Positions 8,637 to 17,022 of a stretch of 54,123 nucleotides of DNA are shown here, in pieces. The DNA comes from CAYGWP01 sp964353455. GTDB lineage: Bacteria; Planctomycetota; Phycisphaerae; FEN-1346. Both the position numbers and the translations under genes were made by a program. The notes under the pieces are model-generated. The model made no database searches, was not told the origin of the DNA, and was given only the letters and a program-made list of their open reading frames with translations. The stretch is taken from the NCBI GenBank assembly GCA_964353455.1, contig CAYGWP010000534.1, positions 1 through 54,123 on the forward strand, in the 5' to 3' direction. The first letter of the stretch is position 1. Each line of letters opens with the position of its first letter.

Positions 8637-9694
8637 GTTTCCCTCACACTCCGGCCAACGGCCAGGCAGATGACGAGGCCCGCCACGACAGCCACTTGCC
8701 CGCCCACAGGGACACCGGCGGGCGAGGCGGCCAGGTCGAAGTTGTGCGCGACCGCCGCGCCGGCGAACATGCCCCAGATCGCGCAGAACGCCGCGCCATC
8801 CCCCTGGGCAGCCAGCACCAACTGCCGGAGCGGACACCCGCCCAGAAGCACGGCCCCCAGCCCCACCAGCGCCATGCCCAGAAAACTCCACAGGTGCTCC
8901 GTGTGGGCGATGGGCTGGCCGGAGAACCCCAGGTTGAACTGGCCGAGGGCCAGATTCGTCAGAGCAGCCGCGACCAGTGCCGCCGCCAGCCCCACCAGCA
9001 GGTGAGGACTGCGTATCAACAACATGTCCCGGATGCCTCCCGCAAAACACAGCCGGCTTCGCCGGGCCAGCGCCCCGAGGAGCAGTGCCGCACCCACCGA
9101 GGCCAGGACGGGCGCGGCCTGGCTTCCCGGTCCTGCGGCACTGAAGAAGATGAACGCGGGTCTGAGAAACAAGAGGACCAGGAGGCCTGCGGCCAGAACG
9201 GGGAGCACCAGCGTGGGCACGCGAGACACCGGGGCGGAGCGGCCCAGCGAGAAGCCCCGCCGCAAGAGGAGCGTGCCGACCCAGATGCCCGCGCCAAATC
9301 CGGCCAGTCCGGCAAGCGCCGTCAGGTCGCCGCCCCCCAGCCGCAGGGTCATGCGAACAGGGCAGCCAAGAAACACCAAGGCGCCGATCATCACGAGCGC
9401 GCCCAACAGGAAACTGATGCCCGGCGCCGGGGCGCTCCGGCCTTTCCACTCCTTGTGGAGCGCGGCAGCAAGCGTCGCCCCCAGGATCAGGGCCGGTATC
9501 TCCGGACGCAGGTACTGAACCTTGGCCGCATGGTGAAGGCCGAGCGCCCCGACGATGTCCCGCTGGAAGCACGCGATACATACACCCATGTTGGGCGGAT
9601 TGCCCGCCCACACCAGGACGGCGCCCAGCACGCCCAGGACGGCCCCGGCCACGATCACGACGGGCGGCATCATGGCCTTCCAGTCCGTTTTCAT
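8633..9694 (-). CDS. yedE: YedE-family selenium/sulfur transport membrane protein
   Basis: A 353-residue polytopic membrane protein with about nine to ten helices. Family hallmarks are Cys-bearing loops: MGVCIACFQRDIVGALG, FLGCPVRMTLRLGGGD, RLCFAGGIRDM and GGCPLRQLVLAAQGD. In the YedE/YeeE superfamily these cysteines relay sulfur or selenium species across the membrane, and the selenium-linked branch sits next to selD and yedF, as here. The start at 9694 overlaps the tusA-like stop (ATGA); the stop overlaps the desulfurase start. Confidence 0.9.
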   Translation of the reverse strand: MKTDWKAMMPPVVIVAGAVLGVLGAVLVWAGNPPNMGVCIACFQRDIVGALGLHHAAKVQYLRPEIPALILGATLAAALHKEWKGRSAPAPGISFLLGALVMIGALVFLGCPVRMTLRLGGGDLTALAGLAGFGAGIWVGTLLLRRGFSLGRSAPVSRVPTLVLPVLAAGLLVLLFLRPAFIFFSAAGPGSQAAPVLASVGAALLLGALARRSRLCFAGGIRDMLLIRSPHLLVGLAAALVAAALTNLALGQFNLGFSGQPIAHTEHLWSFLGMALVGLGAVLLGGCPLRQLVLAAQGDGAAFCAIWGMFAGAAVAHNFDLAASPAGVPVGGQVAVVAGLVICLAVGRSVRET

Positions 9695-9933
9695 GGTCCC
9701 TCTCCGCCAGCGCCGGGCTTCTCGATGATGATCCGGAAACCGCCCTCGCAGGCTGCGCACTGGTGCGAGCATCGCATGTACCCCGCCAGCCGCGTGATGT
9801 TCTCCACGGCCACCTGCTCGTCGACGAGCACGACCACGCGCCCCTGAGGAACGCTCTCCAGTGCCTTCTTGACCCGAATCACCGGGACGGGGCAGGCTAG
9901 CCCGCGGGCATCGACGGTCATGTCTTGATTCAC
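9691..9933 (-). CDS. TusA/SirA-like sulfur or selenium carrier (YedF N-terminal type)
   Basis: An 80-residue TusA-fold protein. The active motif is ARGLACPVPVIRVKKAL with the carrier Cys in LACPVP. A second feature, MRCSHQCAACEGGF, is a Cys cluster in the C-terminal half. It lacks the C-terminal DsrE domain of full YedF. Start at 9933 or 9921 (second ATG); both are possible. Its position between selD and yedE points to handing selenium from the transporter or desulfurase to SelD. Confidence 0.85.
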   Translation of the reverse strand: MNQDMTVDARGLACPVPVIRVKKALESVPQGRVVVLVDEQVAVENITRLAGYMRCSHQCAACEGGFRIIIEKPGAGGEGP

Positions 9934-9945
9934 GGCGGCGCGCCC

Positions 9946-11052
9946 TCACATTTCCACGAGGAGGCGAGGCTCTGCGTCTCCCTCCTCGACCTGTCCCACA
10001 ATGGCACAACCGCATTCCCATCGCCCGGCGGCAGCCTGCCGGAACTTCTCCAGATTATCCGGTGGCAGACAGACGAGCAGGCCGCCCGAAGTCTGCGGAT
10101 CGAAGAGTGCGTCCTGTAGGGCCAGCGGAACCTTCTCGCAGATGCGGACTCGGCCATCCAGAAACCGCCGGTTGGCATAGGCGCCAGCCGGCACCAGCCC
10201 CATCGAGGCGAACTCCAGCGCGTTTTCAAGCAACGGGGCCTGGCCTGCATGGAACCTCATCCGCACACCGCTGGCCTTGGCCATCTGCCAACAGTGCCCG
10301 AGGAGCCCGAAGCCGGTTATGTCGGTGGCCGCGTGGGCGCCGCTCTGAACTGCCGCCTCCGCAGCCGCGCGGTTGAGCGCCGACATCCACCGGTTGCACT
10401 CCTCGACAAGGGACGCTGGAGCAAGCCCGGCCTTGGCGGCGGTAATCGTCAGGCCGGTGCCTAGCGGCTTCGTGAGGATCAAGATGTCGCCCAGTCTTGC
10501 ACCGGCATTGCTGAGGATTTGCCCCGGCTCAACGAGCCCCGCGACCGACAGGCCAAACTTGAGTTGAGGGTCCTCCAAGGTGTGGCCGCCTACGAGCAAC
10601 GCCCCCGCCTCGGTCAACTTCTCGGTGGCGCCTTGGACGATGGCACGGGCCACACCCAATGGAACCTGCTTTGAGGGAAGGCACATCAGGGCAAGCGCCG
10701 TCAGAGGACGCCCCCCCATGGCATAGATATCGCTGAGGGCGTTGGCGGCTGCAATGCGCCCGAAAGTCTCGGGGTCGCTGGCCACCGGCGGGAAGAAGTC
10801 CACCGTTTGCACGAGGAGACAATCATCCCTGAGACGATAGACGGCGGCATCATCAAAGGTAGCAGGACCGATTAAAAGGCGTGGATCGCGCGAGGCGGGG
10901 AGGCCCGATAGGAACTCCCGGAGGTCGGCCGCCGGGAGTTTGGCCCCGCAGCCGCAATGCTCCGTGAGTTGCAGGAGGTCGCACTGGCCCTCAATAGCCA
11001 TGTGGGGTTCTTTCGCCGGGCCGCCGCGGCCGGGCATCTTGTGGTCATTCAC
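9946..11052 (-). CDS. selD: Selenide, water dikinase (selenophosphate synthetase)
   Basis: Makes selenophosphate from selenide and ATP. The N-terminal catalytic loop reads HCGCGAKLP: the Cys three residues before the essential Lys is the catalytic position, so this is a Cys form, not a Sec form. PurM-like fold motifs follow (DDAAVYRL, TVDFFPPVASDP, NALSDIYAMGG, LVGGHTLEDPQLKFG, ITGFGLLGH, PQTSGGLLV). With start 11052 the length is 368; a start at 11001 (MAIEGQCDL) would give 351, close to family size, and neither has a strong ribosome binding site. It is the first gene of the selenium operon. No selA, selB or selC is in the window. Confidence 0.93.
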   Translation of the reverse strand: MNDHKMPGRGGPAKEPHMAIEGQCDLLQLTEHCGCGAKLPAADLREFLSGLPASRDPRLLIGPATFDDAAVYRLRDDCLLVQTVDFFPPVASDPETFGRIAAANALSDIYAMGGRPLTALALMCLPSKQVPLGVARAIVQGATEKLTEAGALLVGGHTLEDPQLKFGLSVAGLVEPGQILSNAGARLGDILILTKPLGTGLTITAAKAGLAPASLVEECNRWMSALNRAAAEAAVQSGAHAATDITGFGLLGHCWQMAKASGVRMRFHAGQAPLLENALEFASMGLVPAGAYANRRFLDGRVRICEKVPLALQDALFDPQTSGGLLVCLPPDNLEKFRQAAAGRWECGCAIVGQVEEGDAEPRLLVEM

Positions 11053-11479
11053 AACAGGCGCATCGTGTAGAAGATGAGCATTGCCCTTGCCTCTTGCATT
11101 CCCCCTTCAGAGTCCCACCTGCACGCACAACAATACCGTATGGTCGGCCTGCCCGCAAGAGGGTCGGAACCGAGCGCGTCATGCCGCGTATGCATGCTTG
11201 CCGCCCCTTGTGCGGCTTTCTGATCTCGCAGCAACCAGCGCGCCCACAACATAACACGCGCAGGCGATACCATCTGCGAAGAGCAGCACGGAGCCAGGAT
11301 GGATGTAACAGGTCAAGTACGCGGGGAACCGGCGAACGGTGTGCCCCGTCCCCCGCCGACCCACTGATAAACGAGCGCGGCCGCCCGAGTGGAGCCAACC
11401 ATGAAACGCCGCGCGGCGTTTGGGCATTCATGGCTTGCTCAGATCAATCTTGCGAGTAAAGAGCATCGGTCCTGGCCCG
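11053..11479. other. 427-base gap with one strong hairpin
   Basis: No gene is supported here. I checked for a selenocysteine tRNA (a TCA anticodon in a long-armed tRNA) on both strands and found none. At 11322-11348 there is a hairpin: CGGGG pairs with CCCCG and, inside it, ACCG pairs with CGGT around GCGAA. Several minus-strand frames read through but lack start signals. The stretch probably carries the selD operon promoter. Confidence 0.4.
11322..11348. other. Stem-loop upstream of selD
   Basis: Two nested arms: outer CGGGG (11322-11326) with CCCCG (11344-11348); inner ACCG (11328-11331) with CGGT (11337-11340) around GCGAA. No T-run follows on either strand, so it is not a standard terminator. 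It could be a leader structure for selD or end the transcript from 11480. Confidence 0.4.
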
Positions 11480-12523
11480 CTACGGCCGCTGCAACATGTA
11501 CGCCAGCGTCAGCGGTACGCTTGTCCCATCACCTCGTTGAAGAGCGTCGAACCCGGCCTCGTAAAGCATCTTGCGACAGGCCGCCATGTCAAGGCCGCGG
11601 TGCTTCTCGGTCTGGAGTTCGGTGTCGCGCGGATTTGCCCCGCTCTCGGCATAGACGACGTTGGCGCCAGCCGCCAGCCCCAGCAGGTTTGGCTCGTGCA
11701 CGGCGATGTTCTTCGTTTCCGGACAGCCAACGCTCGCCAGCGTCACGACGGCAACGATCTCGGCCAGACGGCGCTCGGTGATCTGTCCGTTTGGGCCTAG
11801 CGGCATACCTGGCACATAGACGCGGCGCATCGCTGCGTGCTGGAAGCACCCGTACTCAATCCCCAGGAACATCTGGTCCACGAGTTCCTCCGGGTGATGC
11901 TCCGGGCCGATAGGTTCGCAGCAGTAGTAGAAGTCAAGCCCAGCGTCCTTGATGGCGCGGAAGGTCCGTCTTCTCGCTTGAGGGTCCAGCGACGTGTCTT
12001 GCCCTTCCCGCAAACGACAGACATGGTAGGCCCCATTGACGCCCGCCTCGCTCATCCGGCGGGCTTGCGTCAGATCGAAGTCACCCACATTAACCACAAC
12101 CTGCGTGTGGGAAGGGATCTCTTGCCGGACGGCCGCCACAGTCTCCAACAGCCAGTCCAGGTCAAACTCGTGCATCGTCATCAGAAACAGCGCATACAGG
12201 TCGCCGCCGGCCGCGAAGGCGCGAGCGCGCCGAAGGATCTCATCGAGTGTCAGCCGCTCGGACTCCATGTTGGAGTGGTCTTTCCCGAAGACACAGAACC
12301 CGCAATTGCCCGGGCACGGCGCCGTCTCAATGCCAATCTGTCCGAGCAACATGGCGCGGTTGGTGAAACGCCGGCGCGAAACGCTATCGGCTACCGCCAT
12401 GAGAACCGCCGTCTCCAGCGTGTTCGCCGGTAGGCCCAGCAGGTAAACGCAGTCCCCTCGAGTAGGCGCGGAACCGTCCACGGACTTGCGCAGAATCCGA
12501 TCCAGCCTTTCCGGAAGATGCAT
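11480..12523 (-). CDS. BioB-like radical SAM protein (paralogue of 32123-33268)
   Basis: I chose ATG 12523, after AGAGGAG. The 347-residue product has the radical SAM cluster CPGNCGFC (CxxxCxxC) and a BioB/HydE-like TIM barrel (LMTMHEFDLDWLLETVAAV, YHVCRLREGQDTSLD, CEPIGPEHHPEELV, CFQHAAMRRVYVPGMPL) ending HEPNLLGLAAGANVVYAESG. It is not biotin synthase by context: no other bio gene is present. The same family recurs in the ORP-like locus at 32123 with nearly the same motifs. It lies downstream of a PadR/DGC pair and upstream of selD. The substrate is unknown. Confidence 0.8.
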   Translation of the reverse strand: MHLPERLDRILRKSVDGSAPTRGDCVYLLGLPANTLETAVLMAVADSVSRRRFTNRAMLLGQIGIETAPCPGNCGFCVFGKDHSNMESERLTLDEILRRARAFAAGGDLYALFLMTMHEFDLDWLLETVAAVRQEIPSHTQVVVNVGDFDLTQARRMSEAGVNGAYHVCRLREGQDTSLDPQARRRTFRAIKDAGLDFYYCCEPIGPEHHPEELVDQMFLGIEYGCFQHAAMRRVYVPGMPLGPNGQITERRLAEIVAVVTLASVGCPETKNIAVHEPNLLGLAAGANVVYAESGANPRDTELQTEKHRGLDMAACRKMLYEAGFDALQRGDGTSVPLTLAYMLQRP

Positions 12524-12612
12524 CGCGATATCTCCTCTTGCGAGTGTCCAACACAACCCCGGGGCGCGAGTTCGTGCCGCACGCGTGGCCTTTCCCTTAC
12601 CAACGAAGGCCT

Positions 12613-13023
12613 TTATCGCTTCTGGCGGATACGGTCCACTTCGATGACGACGCGGTCGGCGACAAGTTTTACAGCAGCAAGTTCCGCCTCGGTGAGCCCC
12701 CGGCGGGCCTCGCGTTTCACCCTAAGCCCCTTGCCTCTGATGGCCTCCAGAACGGAGACGGTAGCCGCCGGCGCGCCGCCCCTGGTCGCCAAGGCGTGTG
12801 TCGCACAGGATTCCTTGCACCCCTCGATGACGACCACGGGACACTCGGCGACCATGTCAAGGTCTTCCTGCACCCCCTTGACCAGGGCGGGCAGGCAGAC
12901 CAGCACCGTCTCGCCCGGGCGCAGGTCCTCGCAGACCCGGTAGGCCGCCTGGCGGGCTATGGCGCCGACGACCTGCCCGACGCCCGTGCAGGGGAGGATG
13001 GCGGCTTTGCCTTTGAGAGTCAC
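12613..13023 (-). CDS. DGC-domain putative zinc-binding protein
   Basis: I place the start at GTG 13023, where GTGA overlaps the PadR stop; the product is 136 residues (VTLKGKAAILPCTGVGQVVG). Motifs of the DGC family are CTGVGQVVGAIARQAAY, LVCLPALVKG and the eponymous VVIEGCKESCATH. The conserved cysteines are thought to bind zinc or another soft metal. Coupling to a PadR repressor suggests a metal- or redox-responsive pair. The longer in-frame extension is PadR sequence read in the wrong frame. Confidence 0.8.
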   Translation of the reverse strand: MTLKGKAAILPCTGVGQVVGAIARQAAYRVCEDLRPGETVLVCLPALVKGVQEDLDMVAECPVVVIEGCKESCATHALATRGGAPAATVSVLEAIRGKGLRVKREARRGLTEAELAAVKLVADRVVIEVDRIRQKR

Positions 13024-13361
13024 TTTCTCCCCTTGTCCCGCTCTCTCGGTTGCCTGGCCCGCTCGGCCGACGCTTGCCGGGCGGCGGCCAGCAGCCTTCC
13101 AATCGCCCGGTGGTAATCCGTGAGAGTCTCGACCCAGCGGCCGAGGCACTGGCGGCCTTCAGGGGTCAGCCGGTACAGCCTCTTGGCGGGGCCGCTGTTA
13201 GAGAGGTCCCAAGAGGAGACAACGAGCCCTCGCTTCTCCATGATGCGAAGCATGCGGTAAACGCCCGTCGGGTCGGGGCGGCTCCCGCCCAGCAGGGGCG
13301 TCTTCGCCAGCCGCTGCACAATCCGGTAGCCATGCAGCGGGCCGCCGGCCAGGAGGGTCAT
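13020..13361 (-). CDS. PadR-family transcriptional regulator (true start uncertain)
   Basis: A winged-helix PadR protein (MTLLAGGPLHGYRIVQRL, GVYRMLRIMEKRGLV, KRLYRLTPEGRQCLGRW). The first ATG in frame (13361) gives 113 residues. The frame upstream is open to a TAG at 13455-13457 and encodes DECPCSGATLARLIQPAI, the N-terminal extension seen in PadR proteins paired with DGC genes. That extension has no ATG, GTG or TTG; only ATA, ATT, CTG and ACG codons are available. Either a rare start is used or the original start has been lost. It probably represses its own operon and the DGC gene. Confidence 0.8.
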   Translation of the reverse strand: MTLLAGGPLHGYRIVQRLAKTPLLGGSRPDPTGVYRMLRIMEKRGLVVSSWDLSNSGPAKRLYRLTPEGRQCLGRWVETLTDYHRAIGRLLAAARQASAERARQPRERDKGRK

Positions 13362-13441
13362 TATCGCCGGCTGAATCAGTCTGGCCAGCGTTGCCCCCGA
13401 GCACGGGCACTCGTCCCAGTCTGCCTTCGGAGATCGTCTGC

Positions 13442-13457
13442 TAGTGGATATTGTCTA
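13442..13457. promoter_or_regulatory. Imperfect palindrome before padR, possible operator
   Basis: On the minus strand TAGACAATATCCACTA has half-sites TAG/CTA around a central ATAT. Its place just ahead of the PadR coding region suits an autoregulatory site. The arms match only partly, so confidence is low. Confidence 0.25.
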
Positions 13458-13554
13458 TTACCTCCGCGGCTGATGCTACCTGCTCGCGGCGGCTTGTCAA
13501 TCGTAAAGCGCGGGCTTCCCGGCCCAGGGCCGCGCCGGCCCTGTCGCCGGCCGG

Positions 13555-14322
13555 TCAGGGGAAGGTCGCTTGCACCGCCGCACCGAGAGTCCAAGTGATG
13601 TGCATATGCGATCCGAACGCGGCGGCGATGTTGTCCGCGGTCAGCACGCTTGGTGCGGAGCCCTCGGCGAGAGTCCGCCCCCCTGCCATCAGCACAGCAG
13701 TGTCCACGTATAGCGGCGCGACAAGGAGGTCGTGACAGACCATGAGGACGGCCAGGCCCTCGGCGGCCAGCGTGCGCACCAGCCGGTAGAGTTCCAGTTG
13801 ATGTGCGATGTCCAGGTGCAGGGCCGGCTCGTCCAGCAGGAGAACGCGGCCCTCCTGGGCCAGGGCGCGGGCAATGACAACCCGCTGCCGCTCACCGCCG
13901 CTGAGGTTTGAGAAGGGGCGATTCGCAAAGTCGGCCACGTTCATTCGCCGCAGGCAGGATTGGACGATCTCTGTGTCTTCCGGCGATTCCTGACCCCAGG
14001 CATCCCAGCGGGCGTAGCGACCGAGCATGACCATCTGGGCCGCCGTGAATGGCACATCAAGTGGGGTGTCCTGTGGCACGACGGCGACCTGGCGGGCGAC
14101 CTCGCGCGGCGTCATGTTGCCGACATTGCTGCCGCCGAGCATCACGCGACCCAACTGCGGCCGCAGCGACCCGTTCATGCAACGCAGGAGCGTGCTCTTG
14201 CCGCACCCGTTAGGGCCGAAGAGGGCCGTGACGCGGCCGGGCGCCACCTCCAACGTCACGTTACGGAGAACGGGATCTCGGGGGTCGTAGCCGAACGTGA
14301 TGTTTTCAGCCCGCAGGTTCAT
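13555..14322 (-). CDS. ABC transporter ATPase, FecE/BtuD type
   Basis: 255 residues starting MNLRAENITFGYDPRD, with ATG at 14322 overlapping the permease stop (ATGA). Walker A is GPNGCGKS, the signature is LSGGERQR, Walker B is LLLDEPALHLD, and the switch His is in VCHD. It energises the FecCD-type permease next to it for uptake of a cobalamin, siderophore, haem or related ligand. It is the last gene of the operon that starts with the prepilin at 18827. Longer upstream frames are permease shadow. Confidence 0.93.
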   Translation of the reverse strand: MNLRAENITFGYDPRDPVLRNVTLEVAPGRVTALFGPNGCGKSTLLRCMNGSLRPQLGRVMLGGSNVGNMTPREVARQVAVVPQDTPLDVPFTAAQMVMLGRYARWDAWGQESPEDTEIVQSCLRRMNVADFANRPFSNLSGGERQRVVIARALAQEGRVLLLDEPALHLDIAHQLELYRLVRTLAAEGLAVLMVCHDLLVAPLYVDTAVLMAGGRTLAEGSAPSVLTADNIAAAFGSHMHITWTLGAAVQATFP

Positions 14323-15347
14323 GCCGCAGGCCTCCCGATGCCGCGCCGCTGCAAGAGCCAGAGAAAGACCGGCGCCCCCACGAGGGCAGTGAGAATGCCG
14401 ACCGGCACCTCGGCCGGGGCGGCAACCGTGCGGGCCAGCGTGTCGGCCACAAGCAGCAGCAGAGCGCCGCCGACGGCACAGGCCGGCACAAGCCCGCGAT
14501 GGCCGGCGCCGATGGCCATGCGCAGAAGGTGAGGCACAATCAGTCCGACGAATCCGATCACGCCCGTGAGGCTGACCGCGACCGATGTGGTGGCGGCCAC
14601 GAGGATCAGAAGCCCGTTCTGCAAACGCCGGACGTTCACGCCCAGGTCCCTGGCCGACCGTTCGCCCACCAGGGCCACGTCCATCGCCGGCGCCAGGAAC
14701 ACCAGCGCCGTGAAGCAAGCGGCCGTCGCGGGAGCCATCACGAGCGCGTCCCGCCACGCGGACTGCCACAGGCCGCCCATCAGCCAGAAGACGAGGGTCT
14801 GCAAGCGTTCGCCGGCCAGGTACAGCGCTGCCGCCGTCAGGGCCGAGCAGAACGCGCTGACGGCAATCCCCGCCAAGAGGAGCGACTGCCCGAAGTGGCC
14901 TCCCCGGCGGGCCAGGATAAAGACCGCGGCCGTGACGGCCAGTCCGGTTGCCACGCTGAAGACCGGCACGGCAGCGAATCCGATCACTCTTCCCACGAGG
15001 AGCATCCCGAAGACGGCCCCGACCGCCGCGCCGCTCGAGACGCCCATGACGTAAGGGCTGGCCAGGGGGTTGCGAAAGAGCGTCTGCGATGCCAAGCCAG
15101 CGAGTCCCATTGCCGCGCCCACCGCCAAGGCCAGGATGATCCGCGGAAGCCGCGTCTCGAAGAGTATCCGCCCGGTCACATCATCCGGCGTTTGGCCGCC
15201 CAGAACCTGCCAGCACTGACGCAGGACCTCCTGGGGCGAGATCGCCGCCCCGCCGACCATGAGCGCCACGAAGGCCGCGAGCAGTGTGGCGGCTCCCAGG
15301 ATGATCAGGACCTGCCGCGGCGATAGGATGTGGGTTTCGTGGGCCAT
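14319..15347 (-). CDS. FecCD/BtuC-family ABC permease
   Basis: 342 residues starting MAHETHILSPRQVLIILGAA, with about ten membrane helices. FecCD landmarks are ETRLPRIILALAVGAAMGLAG, NPLASPYVMGVSSGAAVGAV and GVIGFVGLIVPHLLRM. It begins eight bases after the radical SAM gene and overlaps the ATPase start. The ligand cannot be told from sequence. The operon also encodes a binding protein, a radical SAM enzyme and a PEP-CTERM protein, an unusual set for B12 or siderophore uptake. Confidence 0.92.
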   Translation of the reverse strand: MAHETHILSPRQVLIILGAATLLAAFVALMVGGAAISPQEVLRQCWQVLGGQTPDDVTGRILFETRLPRIILALAVGAAMGLAGLASQTLFRNPLASPYVMGVSSGAAVGAVFGMLLVGRVIGFAAVPVFSVATGLAVTAAVFILARRGGHFGQSLLLAGIAVSAFCSALTAAALYLAGERLQTLVFWLMGGLWQSAWRDALVMAPATAACFTALVFLAPAMDVALVGERSARDLGVNVRRLQNGLLILVAATTSVAVSLTGVIGFVGLIVPHLLRMAIGAGHRGLVPACAVGGALLLLVADTLARTVAAPAEVPVGILTALVGAPVFLWLLQRRGIGRPAA

Positions 15348-15355
15348 CGCTTGGG

Positions 15356-16093
15356 CTACGCGATCTCTCGGACGACGAACCGGTCGTCGCGGGCCGAGAG
15401 GTCCAGCGCCTGCTCGCTCGTCAGGTGCGAACTGGCAACCTGGGCGAGGTGCTTGCGGCACGCATCCACGGCCGCCGCCATCTGCTCCTCGGTCGGACGC
15501 GCGTACGGCTGCCCCGGCACGGGGATGTATCCCATGATGTGCAGCGGGATGTCGCGGCTGAGCGCGGCCAACCATGCGGCAATGGCCTCCACCTGGTCAA
15601 GGTCCACGAGGCCCGGTACGTACACGACGTTGGCCCGCAACTCCATGCCGGCGTGAAAGGCCGCGGCGAAGTTCTCGAAGATCGGCCCCTTCTCGCGGCC
15701 CGTGTAGGCAAGGTGGACCTTCTCATCCCACGCCTTGAGGCCCACGTTCGCCCCGTCGAGGTTGGGCAGGGGCAGGCGGCTGCCGTTCGTGTGGCCCAGG
15801 AAGGTCCGGGCATTCAGTTCGTTCTTGGCGAACTCAAGGATCACGGGCAGTTCGGAAGCAACCGTTGGCTCACCGCCCATGAAGTAGACCTTGTCCACAG
15901 CGACCGAATTCAGGGCGTAGCGGACCTGGCAAGGGGTGAGGAACCGCTCGGGCTTGGGATGGGCCTGCCCGGAGTGTCCGTCGGGGCCGCTGCGCAGTTT
16001 GTAACTGCACACCGGGCACCGGAACGTACACCCGAAGTTGTGGACCGTCGCAAAGTGGTACTTCTCGTGGTAGGTGACTTTGTAGAACGCCAT
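15356..16093 (-). CDS. Radical SAM protein inside the FecB-type transporter operon
   Basis: 245 residues starting MAFYKVTYHEKYHFATVHNF. The cluster motif GCTFRCPVC is CxxxCxxC with Pro as in activase-like (PflA/NrdG) members; the GGEPT motif (YFMGGEPTVASELPVI) follows, then IPLHIMGYIPVPGQPYARPT. It lacks the extra Fe-S domains of larger maturases. It lies between the binding protein (2-base gap) and the permease (8-base gap), so it is surely co-transcribed. It might modify the imported ligand or an envelope protein of this operon; the substrate is unknown. Confidence 0.85.
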   Translation of the reverse strand: MAFYKVTYHEKYHFATVHNFGCTFRCPVCSYKLRSGPDGHSGQAHPKPERFLTPCQVRYALNSVAVDKVYFMGGEPTVASELPVILEFAKNELNARTFLGHTNGSRLPLPNLDGANVGLKAWDEKVHLAYTGREKGPIFENFAAAFHAGMELRANVVYVPGLVDLDQVEAIAAWLAALSRDIPLHIMGYIPVPGQPYARPTEEQMAAAVDACRKHLAQVASSHLTSEQALDLSARDDRFVVREIA

Positions 16094-16095
16094 GT

Positions 16096-17022
16096 TTACC
16101 GCCGTTCTTGTCGTGAGACGCCGGCAAGGGTGCTGTGAATCTCCGCTACGGCTTCGGGAAGGTGCGGGCCGGCCACAAGCCATCGCCGGTCAACCGGGAA
16201 AATGCGCCCCAGCCGCACGGCCGTCAGGCCGGCCATGCCGGGGCGGCTGGCGACTTCGCCGGCGTCGGCGAAACCCTCGGCAAACAGGATCACGTCCGGG
16301 TCGGCCTGGATGAGCCGCTCGGCCGAGAGCAGGGCCTTCCCGGTGATATCGCCGGCGATGTTGTCCGCGCCAGCCAGTGCCAGCAGGTCGCTCATGTACG
16401 AGTCGCGGCCGACGGTCCTGAAGGGGCCGTAGAGTTCCAGGTACACGCGCGGTCTGCCGGCTGGCAACGGGAGGCCCGATGCGGCGCGGTCAAGAAACTC
16501 CTCTACGCCCCGGGCCAGGGGCTCGGCCGCCTTCCGCCGGTTCAGGCACTCGCCGACCAAGCGGATCATGGGCGGGATTTCTGCGGCGCGATCGGTGCGA
16601 ACCCGCACGACTGGCACTGAAAGCCCCTTCAACATCGCGGCGGCATCGTCCTGATACCACCACACAAACGCCAAATCGATGCCGAGCGCCAGCACCGCCT
16701 CGCGCGAGATGGCGCTGCCCTTGCCGACAACCTGCGCGCGTTCCACGCCCGGCACGACGCGGCCGTACTCGTCAATTGCCGCAAGGCGGGCGGCTTCCCC
16801 CAAGACTGCCAGCGTGTCGTTGGCCGAGGTGCAGAGGCTCAGGATGCGGGCGGGGTCGGCCGACACGCGGACCGTGCGCCCTGTCATATCGACGACCTCG
16901 CGGCCGGATTCCTCGATCACAGGCGCTGGCGTCTCGGCGCTCCGTGCCGCCAGCCACACGGCCCCGACCAGCATCAGCACCGAGGCTCCGGCCGCCAAGA
17001 TGACCTGGGCCTTGCGGCTCAC
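16096..17022 (-). CDS. FecB/BtuF-type periplasmic binding protein
   Basis: I place the start at GTG 17022, where GTGA overlaps the PEP-CTERM gene stop. The 308-residue product has a signal anchor (VILAAGASVLMLVGAVWLAA) and the class III binding-protein layout: VVDMTGRTVRVSADPARILS, an N-lobe with LALGIDLAFVWW, a long linking helix, and a C-lobe ending RRWLVAGPHLPEAVAEIH. It delivers ligand to the FecCD permease encoded two genes later. Residues such as Trp pairs could line the pocket, but the ligand (corrinoid, haem or chelate) cannot be named. Confidence 0.9.
   Translation of the reverse strand: MSRKAQVILAAGASVLMLVGAVWLAARSAETPAPVIEESGREVVDMTGRTVRVSADPARILSLCTSANDTLAVLGEAARLAAIDEYGRVVPGVERAQVVGKGSAISREAVLALGIDLAFVWWYQDDAAAMLKGLSVPVVRVRTDRAAEIPPMIRLVGECLNRRKAAEPLARGVEEFLDRAASGLPLPAGRPRVYLELYGPFRTVGRDSYMSDLLALAGADNIAGDITGKALLSAERLIQADPDVILFAEGFADAGEVASRPGMAGLTAVRLGRIFPVDRRWLVAGPHLPEAVAEIHSTLAGVSRQERR

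Noticed and set aside
11053..11479. Possible selenocysteine tRNA next to selD
   Set aside because: I looked for a TCA anticodon in an extended tRNA fold; the CTTCAG at about 11105 has no pairing anticodon arms or T-loop.
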